Source of the DNA: Candidatus Hodarchaeota archaeon
GTDB lineage: Archaea > Asgardarchaeota > Heimdallarchaeia > Hodarchaeales > Hodarchaeaceae
NCBI GenBank assembly: GCA_016840035.1
Contig: JAEOTC010000038.1
Location: 1 to 64,000, forward strand
Direction: 5' to 3'
DNA: 64,000 nt
A program made the position numbers and the translations under genes. Position 1 is the stretch's first letter; each line of letters opens with the position of its first letter. Below the pieces are notes generated by a model. It made no database searches and was not told the DNA's origin. It saw only the letters and a program-made list of their open reading frames with translations. Below, piece by piece: positions 21,601 through 31,788 of the stretch.

Positions 21601-21673
21601 GATTCAATCTTCCAGTTTGAGTATCGGCACTTGGTTTTGTTATAAAGTTTTTTAGAATAAAATCTAAAGATGG

Positions 21674-23443
21674 ATGAGAGAAATAGTTAAAAAATTTCCC
21701 CAAAGGATGGACGCACGAATGAACGAATATCCAGCCACTGTGAACGTCTCCCCTCCACACGGACACTCACCCATGTATGTTATGCACAAATTTTTTGGGA
21801 GAAAACAAGAAAGACTGATCAATCATTATATAAGGACATTTACACAAGACGAGGGAGAAATTGTCTTAGATCCATTTTGTGGGAGCGGAGTTACCTTAGG
21901 TGAAACCCTAAGACTAAAAAGGAAGGCTATAGGAGTAGATATTAATCCTATTTCCGTATTTGTTACAAGAAATACACTCACCTTTATTTCTGGAAAAAAA
22001 ATCTTAGAGGAATTTAAAGCAATAGAAAATGACTTAAAAAATGAAATTTCCAATTTATATAAAACTACATGCTCTAAATGTGGAAAAAAAGTTACAGCAA
22101 TTTGTTTTTCTTGGCAAGATTCTAACCTATACGATAAACGCTACTTCTGCTCTCAAGATGGTAAGAGAGTAGAAAAAACAGACTTTAAAGATATTGAACA
22201 GTACAATGGAATTAGAAGTTATTTTGAAAACGAGTTTAATAATCTTAATGAATCCAGTACTTATTGGTTTCCTAAAAATCCTCTCTATTACTCTAATGGG
22301 AGGGCTTTTCTTAAGAAGGAGAGGTATAATCATATACATGAACTTTTCACGAAAAGGAACATAGCAAGTCTTGCCTTACTTCTTCATAGAATTAACCAGA
22401 TATCTCCACAAGACCTTCGGAGTTCCTTTCTCTTTGCTTTTTCTAGTATGGTCCACCTAGCTTCGAAGATGACCCCAGTCAGGCCAACAAGACCTTTTAG
22501 TTCTTCTTGGATTCAACCGAGTTACTGGTATTGCCCTCATAATATGGAATCAAATGTTTGGGAGCTATTTGAGCGTGCCATCATCGGTAAACAGGGATTA
22601 TTAAAGGCAAAACGGGATTTAAATAGAAAAATACAGAATATTAAAAAAGTAAACACTTTTTCTGAGCTAGAAACATCCCCTAATCCAACCTATTTTCTGA
22701 TCAATACTGATATTACAAGATTAACTCAAATTCCTGAGAATTCAGTCGATTACGTAATTACTGATCCTCCTTATGGACATTCCATTCAATATGGTGAGCT
22801 ACTATATCTATGGGGATCATGGTTGAATGTTGTGAACGATTACAATGAGACTTTTCAGGATGAAATTATAATTAACCATAGACAAGACAAGAGTATTTCT
22901 GAATATGAATCACTGTTGAAACTGGCTTTAAATAAGATATATCTGACTCTGAAACCAGATAAATTCTGTACAATCACATTTCATAGTCCAAATCTCACAA
23001 TTCGAAATCTATTATATCGTTCAGCAATTCAGACTGGATTTATTTTTGATGAACTTGTCTTTCATGCCCCAGCACGAGCATCAGCTAAAAGTCTTCTTCA
23101 ACCTGCAGGATCTCAACAAGGAGATTTCTTCTTTCACTTTAAAAAGCCATTAAAGAAATTAAAACAAGTATTCCAACCTATTACAGGAGAAGAGCTAGAA
23201 AAATGGATAGTGGAAATCGTTAAAGATATCATAGTTAAGGAAGAAAATCCCTTGCCTTATAATCAAATACAAAATAAATTAGATCCGTTTTTATATGAAA
23301 AATTGTATAAATCCAAACTTCTGTTGAATTTCAATCCTAAGGAAGTTAAAAAAACTTTAAAGAAATACATTGGTATAGAATTTTCACTTTTCGAGAACCC
23401 AGATGGTAAATCTAAGAATGATATTCTTTGGGGGCTTGTTTGA
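21674..23443 (+). CDS. DNA methyltransferase (N4/N6 type), orphan
   Basis: HKFFGRKQERLI, LDPFCGSGVTLGE, DPPYGHSIQYGELLYLW; internal CxxC segments. Confidence 0.85.
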   Translation: MREIVKKFPQRMDARMNEYPATVNVSPPHGHSPMYVMHKFFGRKQERLINHYIRTFTQDEGEIVLDPFCGSGVTLGETLRLKRKAIGVDINPISVFVTRNTLTFISGKKILEEFKAIENDLKNEISNLYKTTCSKCGKKVTAICFSWQDSNLYDKRYFCSQDGKRVEKTDFKDIEQYNGIRSYFENEFNNLNESSTYWFPKNPLYYSNGRAFLKKERYNHIHELFTKRNIASLALLLHRINQISPQDLRSSFLFAFSSMVHLASKMTPVRPTRPFSSSWIQPSYWYCPHNMESNVWELFERAIIGKQGLLKAKRDLNRKIQNIKKVNTFSELETSPNPTYFLINTDITRLTQIPENSVDYVITDPPYGHSIQYGELLYLWGSWLNVVNDYNETFQDEIIINHRQDKSISEYESLLKLALNKIYLTLKPDKFCTITFHSPNLTIRNLLYRSAIQTGFIFDELVFHAPARASAKSLLQPAGSQQGDFFFHFKKPLKKLKQVFQPITGEELEKWIVEIVKDIIVKEENPLPYNQIQNKLDPFLYEKLYKSKLLLNFNPKEVKKTLKKYIGIEFSLFENPDGKSKNDILWGLV

Positions 23444-23548
23444 TGAGGGTTCAAGCTCGAAGATTACAGTTTTGTTCAGAAACTAATTAATAAAATATCA
23501 ACGATACATATTTTTATCAACAAAATTGCCTTCTATTTTGATATTCTA

Positions 23549-24127
23549 TTGAAGGTTATGATATGGAATGGAAATAATATGTCACTGGACCTTAACCACG
23601 TCATAGATGATTTTAATAAGTCTGGATTAGACAAATTGATAGAAAAATTAGATCACGTAGCTTACAGAGTGAAAAGGGGAGAACGATTAACCACTATGCA
23701 AGCTATGATGAATTTACTACCTTATCGCGAGTTCAAGAACTTCAAAATCATCAAAGCAGATGCAATTACTACATGTATTAAGCTTCATGAGACCCTCCCT
23801 GTAATAGTAATTTCTGAAGGACTCAGTGAAGATTCCATTGTGGAAAAATATTGTCAAAAATATGGATCGCGTGTCCATCATTTAGCCTACTTGGTCAAAG
23901 ATATAGAAAAAGTCGTAGAAATTCAAAAATCCCGAGGAGTGGAGTTTACAAGCGATCAGGTTATTGGTAGCGTATCAGAAGGCATAAAGCAAATTTTTAC
24001 AATGCCAACAGAGACCACAAATCACATCGTTGAATATATCCAACGTTTTGGAGATTTTGATGGATTTTTCACTCCAAGTAATGTGGAAAACTTGATGATC
24101 TCTACTGCTAAGCTTGGAGAAGCATGA
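23549..24127 (+). CDS. VOC-superfamily / 4-hydroxyphenylpyruvate dioxygenase-like protein
   Basis: VHHLAYLVKDIEKVVEIQKSRGVEF...QIFTMPTETTNHIVEYIQRFGDFDGFFTPSNVENL resembles the HPPD C-terminal VOC module. Confidence 0.6.
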   Translation: MKVMIWNGNNMSLDLNHVIDDFNKSGLDKLIEKLDHVAYRVKRGERLTTMQAMMNLLPYREFKNFKIIKADAITTCIKLHETLPVIVISEGLSEDSIVEKYCQKYGSRVHHLAYLVKDIEKVVEIQKSRGVEFTSDQVIGSVSEGIKQIFTMPTETTNHIVEYIQRFGDFDGFFTPSNVENLMISTAKLGEA

Positions 24128-24151
24128 TCACGTCTGAATGAAAATAATGGA

Positions 24152-25255
24152 TTGACATATCTTATGGTAGAGCACGAACACTGGGCAATCTTTGTTGAAG
24201 GAGAGGAGGTAAAATGGACATTTGGGGATCCTAAAGAGGATTTTCAACAAATTGTTGTCGATTTTTTAAAAGGTCTTAGGTCGTTCGGGGAAGAACTCTT
24301 CGGCGAAGGGATTGCTAGTATCACCTTTGATCTTCCTCAATATTCAGGTACGAAAACAGCCGAAATATTCATTGTTTCACTTCATAATCATTTTTATTTT
24401 ATTATCAGCAATCCCGCAACTACTCTGATGTTAATATCTTCAAAAGAAGGTATTCCTTTCAATATCAAGGAAGTAATGACTGCAGTTCTGGTGGGACAGC
24501 TCTCAATTTTATATGCTACCAGTATTGAAGATGTGAACGAGAAAGACAAATATAGAATTACGAAGCAATTCCAAAACATAATCCTTGATATCAACCCAAT
24601 TTATATTGAGAATAACAAGGTAGAAACCATAGTCGGGAAATCTGGAACAAATTTTGGTATTCTATCATTAGAAGAATGTATGCTATTCCATTATTTCTTA
24701 AGAAAGAAAGCAGAACAGGCTGATTATATTTCTCCGACGAGTTGGTGTTTAATCTCTCATCAAGATGGAGGAGACATTCCCTTTTCCTATAATGTTGAAG
24801 ATGATGTGCTACTCGGTGGATATTTTGCCGCAATCATTGGCCTATTATCAACATTATTTAACTCCAAACCACGATTCCTTGCTTTTGGGAGTTCTAGTAT
24901 AAGAAAACTACGTTTCATTTATGGAAACGAATTTTTTATGGCGATTGATAAGAGATTCATGCTTGATCTCCTTCTAACTCGCAAATTCCAGAAACAATTC
25001 TTTGAATCAAGCTATTCAGTGATTAAAGATATCGCGATTGGAATAAAAGATCTAATTATAGAGGAAATATTACAGCTAAGCGAGGAAAAACTTAGGGTGT
25101 TTTCAGCAGAAGATTTACTAGATTTGTACATTGGAGAAACAACAGAAACTATGACCTTCGCATTTGGGGATGATGAGGAAGATTCAGAACTACTTCGAGA
25201 AGAACAAATTAATCAATTACTAAGAGTTTGGGGAAGACTCTTGACAGAATTATGA
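24152..25255 (+). CDS. uncharacterised protein, two longin-like segments
   Basis: HFYFIISNPATTLMLIS...VLVGQLSILYA and GYFAAIIGLLSTLFNSKPRFLAFGSSSIRKLRFIYGNEFFMAID resemble longin-domain strands/helices. Confidence 0.55.
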   Translation: MTYLMVEHEHWAIFVEGEEVKWTFGDPKEDFQQIVVDFLKGLRSFGEELFGEGIASITFDLPQYSGTKTAEIFIVSLHNHFYFIISNPATTLMLISSKEGIPFNIKEVMTAVLVGQLSILYATSIEDVNEKDKYRITKQFQNIILDINPIYIENNKVETIVGKSGTNFGILSLEECMLFHYFLRKKAEQADYISPTSWCLISHQDGGDIPFSYNVEDDVLLGGYFAAIIGLLSTLFNSKPRFLAFGSSSIRKLRFIYGNEFFMAIDKRFMLDLLLTRKFQKQFFESSYSVIKDIAIGIKDLIIEEILQLSEEKLRVFSAEDLLDLYIGETTETMTFAFGDDEEDSELLREEQINQLLRVWGRLLTEL

Positions 25256-25290
25256 GATCAGCCTTTCTATTACTAGGGAGAAAAAATGGA

Positions 25291-25839
25291 TTAGTCTAAT
25301 TCTACATCACATGAACCTTGAGTTGTAGATATAAAGGATTTTGACTTGGAAATTAGAGACTGTAAAAACTGAGTTAATTTTTCCCTATTGAGAGTCTTAA
25401 ATTCATGAAGGGAGAGATTCAGATTGGCTAGATCGTCATTGATAGCACTTTGTGTCTCGGAATCAATTTTACCTATACTAATGAAAACTGGTTGTACGTC
25501 TACAGTGTCATAAAGATGTTTAAATAGTGCATAATCTCTTTTTACTTCATTGAAGTATTTTATATCCATTTTGTCGAAGATGTAGATCATACCAATTGAA
25601 CCATGGAAATCTCTCAAACGAGAATTATTGATTTGGCTTTCCAAGTGCAATCTTTTAAGATGAAGTCGAACTAAAACGCTATTAATTTCAATTCGTCTCT
25701 CGGTGAGGGAATTCGATTGAAGTGAATTTACCTCAATGTCTCCTAACTCTAACATGAAATTCCTAACTAATTCGGGAGGAGAGCCAGCTATTGAAATCTT
25801 AAAAGGAAATTCTCTTCTAAGCATAAGAAGAACAACCAA
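25291..25839 (-). CDS. degenerate Ras-like GTPase-fold protein (pseudoGTPase candidate)
   Basis: FKISIAGSPPELVRNF in place of a P-loop; GSIGMIYIFDKMDIKYFNEVKRDY and QPVFISIGKIDS match small-GTPase topology; GK[ST] absent. Confidence 0.45.
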   Translation of the reverse strand: MVVLLMLRREFPFKISIAGSPPELVRNFMLELGDIEVNSLQSNSLTERRIEINSVLVRLHLKRLHLESQINNSRLRDFHGSIGMIYIFDKMDIKYFNEVKRDYALFKHLYDTVDVQPVFISIGKIDSETQSAINDDLANLNLSLHEFKTLNREKLTQFLQSLISKSKSFISTTQGSCDVELD

Positions 25840-25900
25840 TTAGTTATCTTAAGAAGAATTTCTTTGGAATTCCGAATTAATTTCTTATTGAATCGTAAAG

Positions 25901-26176
25901 TTAACAACATTGGCTAGACTTCTCAGGTAAATGGAGAATCTTACGAATTTTTTTACGAACCACGCTTGACACACACCCACATCCGTGAGGGTGAGCTAGT
26001 ATTGCATCTTGGGGACATTGTAGTGCGCATGCTCCACATTCAATACACTTCTTCTCCTCGATTATTTCTGCTTTATTATCTTTATTTAAAGTAATAATTT
26101 GATGTGGACAAACATCTAAGCACCAAGAACATCCATTACATCGCTCTACAAATATGACTGCAACCATTTCTATCAC
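25901..26176 (-). CDS. hgcB: HgcB-like 2x[4Fe-4S] ferredoxin
   Basis: CNGCSWCLDVCP and CIECGACALQCPQDAI, followed by GCGC and a C-terminal vicinal pair ...SSQCC*; directly follows the hgcA-like gene. Confidence 0.8.
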   Translation of the reverse strand: MIEMVAVIFVERCNGCSWCLDVCPHQIITLNKDNKAEIIEEKKCIECGACALQCPQDAILAHPHGCGCVSSVVRKKIRKILHLPEKSSQCC

Positions 26177-26179
26177 ATC

Positions 26180-27850
26180 TCAAACTAATAGGTGTTTAAT
26201 ATCATTTTCAATTAGTGGTATGATTATTGCTATAAGACAAAGTATCACTGCGGGTATCATAAATAATGTGAGGTCACTTTCAACATCTAGATGATTTGTA
26301 TAAGGTGTATTTCCAGCAAGATCTAGAACTATGAATATACTTACCACAGATGTCAGAGCTATCCAAAATATTACCGTGAACAATGAATCAGTTTTTCCTT
26401 GTGTAATTAGGAGGAGAATCGTCCCAAAGATATTAAGTGTTGCCATCACAAGGCCCTTCTTAAAGAAAGAGGATGTGAAATCGAAAAATGGATAAAACCA
26501 GATAAATGCAAAATTTGTCACCAATCCAATAATTAAGAGCTGTAAAACAACAACAACCCAAAATGAGGTCAAAGGAATTTGTATAACCGCTAAAATTCCA
26601 AGAATCAATAATAAGGGTAAGAAAAGAACACAACCGACGAAAAAAGCGTGTTGAATTCCCATAAGAGTTCTAAAGGGAACATTAAATGTGATTCTGGAGC
26701 TTTCAGGTTCTTTAGTGTATAATTTCAAGAAGGAATTTATATCTCCGATATCTACAGGCCCAAAATTAGGTTTCCATCCAGCTTTAGCCAATACTTTGCG
26801 ATCTACTCCCGTTGCTGACAGTTGGGGTAAAATAAGTGAAGAATGATCAATATGATCTCTGAGATTAAATAATCTAATTGCTTCTAATATTTGTGTATGC
26901 GTAAAATGGCCTCCGCCTGCGGCACACCAGACATTGATACCATCAGAATCAATGATCAACAAAAAACAATCAATTTTTTCTTTACAAAGTGTATTATAGA
27001 CCGAATTCACAGTCCAATAGTAATTCGCGGTTACAATTACTGGTGAAGATCTTTGAGGAGTCCCAATTCGATATAATCCAGGTATGATACTTTTTCGTGT
27101 GAATATTCCATTGATAATGCAGTATCCCGTCTTAAGTCGTGGAAACTGGCCAAGAAGAGATTCCAAGGAAGAATATTCTGTAGTTATTGCGGAGGTATCT
27201 TTCAGTTTTGTTACTTCAAACAATTTCACGGTATTCTTTTTATACAACAGAGTGTATTCAAAAAGGTGAGAAAGCTTTCTTTCTAGGTTCTTAACCGGAG
27301 ATGTTGAAGATATGTCTTTGAAGATGGATATCTGATCACGTACGAAATTAGAAGTGGAAAACTTAAGTTTAGAGAATCTAGATACCGGAGTAGTGTCAGC
27401 TGCAAGATAAAATATTCCTTCATCTTTAAGAAATTGATCGATTTGTTTTAAGAATAACTTTTGTTGTAAAGATGAAAATTCAGAGAGTGCAAATGTAGAA
27501 ATTATAAAATCAAACTTTCCAGAGCTCCCTAAACGCTCAATAATTGAACTTGAGAGAAAATTACCTTGAAGAAATTCAACCCTAGTACTTTCTTGCCTTG
27601 CTGTCTCTTTTGCGAAGTCTATCATTTCCTCTGAGATGTCAATAGCAATAACCTCATGGCCTTGCTGCGCAAGATCAAGTGATAAACGTCCAGTTCCAGA
27701 ACCAATCTCAAGCACACGTCCCTGCTTACTAATTCTAGATTTTATCACGTCGTATATTAATTCGGCCTCTGGAAATTTCTTTTTAAACTCCAGATCATAA
27801 GTTTGAGGATCTTTTTCCAAAGCTTTCATATAAACAAGAGACATGGTCAA
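26180..27850 (-). CDS. hgcA: SAM methyltransferase-HgcA-like corrinoid protein fusion with C-terminal TM domain
   Basis: N-term VLEIGSGTGRLSLDLAQQGHEVIAIDIS (class I MTase); then SPVIVTANYYWTVNSVYNTL...INVWCAAGGGHFTHTQI...LPQLSATGV...GWKPNFGPVDIGDINSFL (HgcA corrinoid domain); ~5 TM at C-terminus. Confidence 0.8.
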   Translation of the reverse strand: MTMSLVYMKALEKDPQTYDLEFKKKFPEAELIYDVIKSRISKQGRVLEIGSGTGRLSLDLAQQGHEVIAIDISEEMIDFAKETARQESTRVEFLQGNFLSSSIIERLGSSGKFDFIISTFALSEFSSLQQKLFLKQIDQFLKDEGIFYLAADTTPVSRFSKLKFSTSNFVRDQISIFKDISSTSPVKNLERKLSHLFEYTLLYKKNTVKLFEVTKLKDTSAITTEYSSLESLLGQFPRLKTGYCIINGIFTRKSIIPGLYRIGTPQRSSPVIVTANYYWTVNSVYNTLCKEKIDCFLLIIDSDGINVWCAAGGGHFTHTQILEAIRLFNLRDHIDHSSLILPQLSATGVDRKVLAKAGWKPNFGPVDIGDINSFLKLYTKEPESSRITFNVPFRTLMGIQHAFFVGCVLFLPLLLILGILAVIQIPLTSFWVVVVLQLLIIGLVTNFAFIWFYPFFDFTSSFFKKGLVMATLNIFGTILLLITQGKTDSLFTVIFWIALTSVVSIFIVLDLAGNTPYTNHLDVESDLTLFMIPAVILCLIAIIIPLIENDIKHLLV

Positions 27851-27953
27851 ACAAGAGGAGAAATGCCTCCATAGTTAAATAATTGTAGTTAGATAAAAAC
27901 AATCTAGACATTACTTCAGTACATCTCTAAAGGGATTTATCAATATTTTTTTT

Positions 27954-28535
27954 CTAATCTAATTCCTTAATCGCATTATACCGGTAACAATTTGTTACAT
28001 GATCATTAACCATACCTATCGACTGCATATAGGCATAACAAATAGTAGGCCCTACAAAATTAAACCCACGCTTCTTTAGATCTTTACTAATTTCTTCTGA
28101 AAGGGGAGTCGATGCAGGAAGCTCAGAAAGTGATTTGAAACGATTATGAATCGGTTTAAATTTCACAAAGGACCAAATATATTCGTTAAAAGAATTAAAC
28201 TCTTTTTGTACTTCAATGAACATCTGTGCATTATTAATTGCACTCTTTACTTTCAGTTTATTTCGTATGATTCCTTTGTCTTCTATTAGGCGGGAGAAAT
28301 CCTGATCTGTAAATTGAGCTACCTTTAGAACGTCAAAATTAGCGAATGCTTTACGGTACCCATTCCGACGTTTTAAGATGGTTGCCCAACTTAACCCAGC
28401 TTGTGCTCCTTCCAATATCAATAATTCAAATAATTCCAGGTCATCATGTACAGGTACTCCCCATTCTTTATCATGATAATCACGCATTAGCTTATCCTCT
28501 CCGGCCCATTCACATCGTTCTACCTTCTTACCCAC
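27954..28535 (-). CDS. tag: DNA-3-methyladenine glycosylase I
   Basis: RCEWAGEDKLMRDYHDKEWGVPVHDDLELFELLILEGAQAGLSWATILKRR; C-terminal NFVGPTICYAYMQSIGMVNDH. Confidence 0.93.
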   Translation of the reverse strand: MGKKVERCEWAGEDKLMRDYHDKEWGVPVHDDLELFELLILEGAQAGLSWATILKRRNGYRKAFANFDVLKVAQFTDQDFSRLIEDKGIIRNKLKVKSAINNAQMFIEVQKEFNSFNEYIWSFVKFKPIHNRFKSLSELPASTPLSEEISKDLKKRGFNFVGPTICYAYMQSIGMVNDHVTNCYRYNAIKELD

Positions 28536-28704
28536 TTTTAGTCACCTAAATCTCTGATATCTGTTCTTTCCTCTTGGTTATAATCGTATCCAAGCAACAA
28601 AGCATACAGACAACAGCTAGAGTTAAATAAAAAGTATCAAAGGATCATTCATATCGTCCCCCATAACAATATCAGAAACCATCAATTATAGAGCGGTTGT
28701 AGCA

Positions 28705-29574
28705 ATGAGTGATTTCTTTAATTTGGTAAATAACAAGCAAGAAAATGCAAAAAACATTTTCGTCCTCGGAATATCATGGGATAAATCATCCTCTTATCGG
28801 CTAGGTGCTCTCAAAGGTCCTAATTATATTAGAAACTCTACATCATCACAAATTTACAATAGTTTTACTGAAACAGGGATTGACTTATCTCAACGATGGA
28901 ATGTGATCGATCTAGGAAATATCAATACAGCGTTTGAGGACCTTGATAAACTTATAACTAACATTCGTGACCGAATTGTTGAACATAGGAGTAAAGAACC
29001 AATTTTCTTTTTAGGAGGGGATCATTTAGTTACATACCTCTGTCTACATGCACTAAATCCTAAAAATACGGGTATAATCTATTTTGACGCTCACCCAGAT
29101 CTTTATGAAAACTATGAAGGTGACAAATTTTCGCACGCTTGTGTATTACAGCGAGTGTTCGAGTATACGGACATTATGCCTCATAACCTTGTTCAAATTG
29201 GGATTAGGGCATCCACAAAACCTCAAAGGGATTTTTCCGAAGAAAATGGAATTCTTGTTTATTCTAGAAAGGAAGCACAAAAACTAGAGTTAGAGAAAAT
29301 TAAGAATCAGATCAAAGAAAAACTTGGACATCTGGAACAGATATATGTATCATTTGATATGGATGTTTTAGATCCAGCTTTTGCACCTGGAGTTGGAAAT
29401 CCCGAACCAGCAGGACTTTCAACGTCTAATATTATAGATTTGATTCATGAACTAAGAGGATTGCCAATCAAATTCTTTGATATAGTCGAAGTAAATCCAA
29501 CTCATGATTATTCTAATATTACCGCGTGTGCTGCAGCTAAAATAATTAAAGAAATGTTAGGAGTAATTCCTTAA
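28705..29574 (+). CDS. speB: agmatinase/arginase-family ureohydrolase
   Basis: FLGGDHLVT, YFDAHPDLYENYEGDKFSHAC, VSFDMDVLDPAFAPGVGNPEPAGLS. Confidence 0.88.
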   Translation: MSDFFNLVNNKQENAKNIFVLGISWDKSSSYRLGALKGPNYIRNSTSSQIYNSFTETGIDLSQRWNVIDLGNINTAFEDLDKLITNIRDRIVEHRSKEPIFFLGGDHLVTYLCLHALNPKNTGIIYFDAHPDLYENYEGDKFSHACVLQRVFEYTDIMPHNLVQIGIRASTKPQRDFSEENGILVYSRKEAQKLELEKIKNQIKEKLGHLEQIYVSFDMDVLDPAFAPGVGNPEPAGLSTSNIIDLIHELRGLPIKFFDIVEVNPTHDYSNITACAAAKIIKEMLGVIP

Positions 29575-29622
29575 CTCATTAAGGGTTTAGATTTTAAACA
29601 GAACTGTTCAAGTGTAATTGAA

Positions 29623-30201
29623 TTGTCAATCCCGTTGAAAATCAAAGTAAAGGTAATTTATTTTCTGAATGAAGAGTTTTCATCCCAAGAAACAGTCATT
29701 GTAGAAAAAAAACGATCAGAATCTATGTTGCACATAGTTCTCAAGCTCTTCGCATTATTATATTTCTTTAAAAGCACCCATCAGTTAATTTTAGAGCCAA
29801 AAGTGCGAGTTCGGGGTTTTAGACCTGATTTAGTCTCATATAGACCTTCAGAAATTCCCAGTGAGGTCGAACCTGAAGTTGACCTTTGGATTGAATGTAA
29901 GAAAGTTAAAATCTCGAAACTAAAGACCCTTGCACAATATTTGCCTTTTTCACAGATATATTGGTTCCACTTAGATCATATGTTGAGAAAGAAAAGAATT
30001 GACCTTGAAGGATTATCAGAGATAGAAATAATTGGTGTTAATATTACTAAAAGAGATCTTGCAATTCTTGAGAATAGTTTAATTACTCAATCCCCAATTT
30101 GGAACGTAAAACAAGATGGAGGTTCAAATATTACTATTACCACGCTGAATTCAGAAATCTGTATAGAATTTATAAATATCAAGACGAAAAGTGATCACTG
30201 A
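29623..30201 (+). CDS. YaeQ-like PD-(D/E)XK-fold protein
   Basis: RPDLVSY...PEVDLWIECKKVKISKLKTLAQYLP. Confidence 0.55.
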   Translation: MSIPLKIKVKVIYFLNEEFSSQETVIVEKKRSESMLHIVLKLFALLYFFKSTHQLILEPKVRVRGFRPDLVSYRPSEIPSEVEPEVDLWIECKKVKISKLKTLAQYLPFSQIYWFHLDHMLRKKRIDLEGLSEIEIIGVNITKRDLAILENSLITQSPIWNVKQDGGSNITITTLNSEICIEFINIKTKSDH

Positions 30202-30208
30202 TATAATT

Positions 30209-31309
30209 TTACATAGTTTTTGAGTAAAGACCTCTGGTTGCTTGGAGAATCTGTGCATCTGTTAGGATATGAGTATCAACAATGAATTGATCAACAGACC
30301 CTATTGGATATCTAACTCCATCTAGTGGAGGTATAATCAGTTTTCTAAGCTCATTTTTGATTTTTTGAGTATTTATGATCATTTGATCCCGTGAAAAGAA
30401 TTGAGTGGCATTTACGCTAATTTTTGGTGTAATTTGCAGGGAATTTTGGTAATCAAGAAGAACAAGATAAGCTTCGGTTAATAAATTCTCACGTTTTCTC
30501 CAATTGTCTTGGGTTAAAATTTCAAGAAGTATAGGTTGAAGATCAGTGGCAATTGGGAGAAAAGAAAAGGCAAATCCAAACCATTTTGAATATGGAACAT
30601 AGGTTTTACATAAAATAAATGCTAATCTAATTATATATCTTACAAGTCTAGTAGCAACCAGCCTAGACCCCAAATCGTCTCCTTTAGGAGCAGAACGGCC
30701 AACAAACGCCATTTCTTCCGAAATATGGTCCCACTCCGAGAGTATCTTGAAGTACCATACATTCTCAGGATAATAAGAAAAATACTTTCTGACCTTAGGA
30801 AGTTCTCCAAGAGATTGGTGAAATATTTTTCCAGCTGTTAATTCAAGTAGTCTTTGTTCTGGCAGAATTAACCAATCTATATCAGTTAAGTTGGTAGAAT
30901 CAATGCAAAGTACCTTTCGTAGGTATGAATTGACAGTAAAAATATCCACACGATGATTTACAAGACCCTCAGATGTTGGTTCGAGAAACTGGTTCATATT
31001 ATCATTTGGATCAGGTTTACTCCAGTGAGTTGAATATCCTTGAATACTATATGGGAGTTTCTGCCGTAGAAGTAAATCTATCTTCTGATGAAGACTATGA
31101 TAGTCGGTTTCTGAAAGGAATAACTGTAATCGCGGACCCCAGTGATGATCTGATGATATATGATCATCAAATCCTAGAACTTCAGACCCTGGGCCGATTA
31201 ATGATGCATCATATTGTAATAACGGATAGTATTTTTCTAAAAGGGGTTTAAGGGCGTCTTCAAAGAAAATCTGGCTCAATTTTAAACCTTGGATAAAAGA
31301 GGGACTCAT
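30209..31309 (-). CDS. DUF4037-family protein
   Basis: LIGPGSEVLGFDDHISSDHHWGPRLQLFLSE; VDIFTVNSYL; LILPEQRLLELTAGKIFH. Confidence 0.75.
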   Translation of the reverse strand: MSPSFIQGLKLSQIFFEDALKPLLEKYYPLLQYDASLIGPGSEVLGFDDHISSDHHWGPRLQLFLSETDYHSLHQKIDLLLRQKLPYSIQGYSTHWSKPDPNDNMNQFLEPTSEGLVNHRVDIFTVNSYLRKVLCIDSTNLTDIDWLILPEQRLLELTAGKIFHQSLGELPKVRKYFSYYPENVWYFKILSEWDHISEEMAFVGRSAPKGDDLGSRLVATRLVRYIIRLAFILCKTYVPYSKWFGFAFSFLPIATDLQPILLEILTQDNWRKRENLLTEAYLVLLDYQNSLQITPKISVNATQFFSRDQMIINTQKIKNELRKLIIPPLDGVRYPIGSVDQFIVDTHILTDAQILQATRGLYSKTM

Positions 31310-31788
31310 AAATTAGCATTTCACTTCAGAGAGAAAAACTTTCAGATGAGAGAAAACTAAAGGTGGTGATTGAAAGTAAAAGTATATAGTCTATAACGCA
31401 GCTAAAACCTGTAAAACACAATTTTCTATTTGAAAACGACATAATTTTATGTTAAAGGGCTTACATCTTTAACAAATTTGGATTCATTTAGTATTCGTGA
31501 CTTTCAGTCTTCTTATACTGATTATATTATATAAATACCCAAGTATTTTGGAGTCTTTGCATGAAAAATGGGGATTTTCCGAAAATGAACTTCTCAAATT
31601 CGGTTTGACGCTCCTTCACTTATAAAACCCTATTATCAAAATAACTACACTTACTTTCTACCGAACACGACCATGGGAACTCTTCTCTGACAGAATCACG
31701 ATCAAGAAGAGATGATTGTTGAAATACTTTGGAAAATTTCTTTTATTAAATTGGTCGTCTCAGTACTTATCATTAATCTTTCAGAGTA

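Noticed and set aside
26180-27850. CdhD/AcsD (CO dehydrogenase corrinoid subunit) as the identity of the corrinoid domain
   Set aside because: The NVWCAAG cap-helix motif, the C-terminal TM domain and the adjacent HgcB-like ferredoxin fit HgcA; no CODH/ACS genes nearby.
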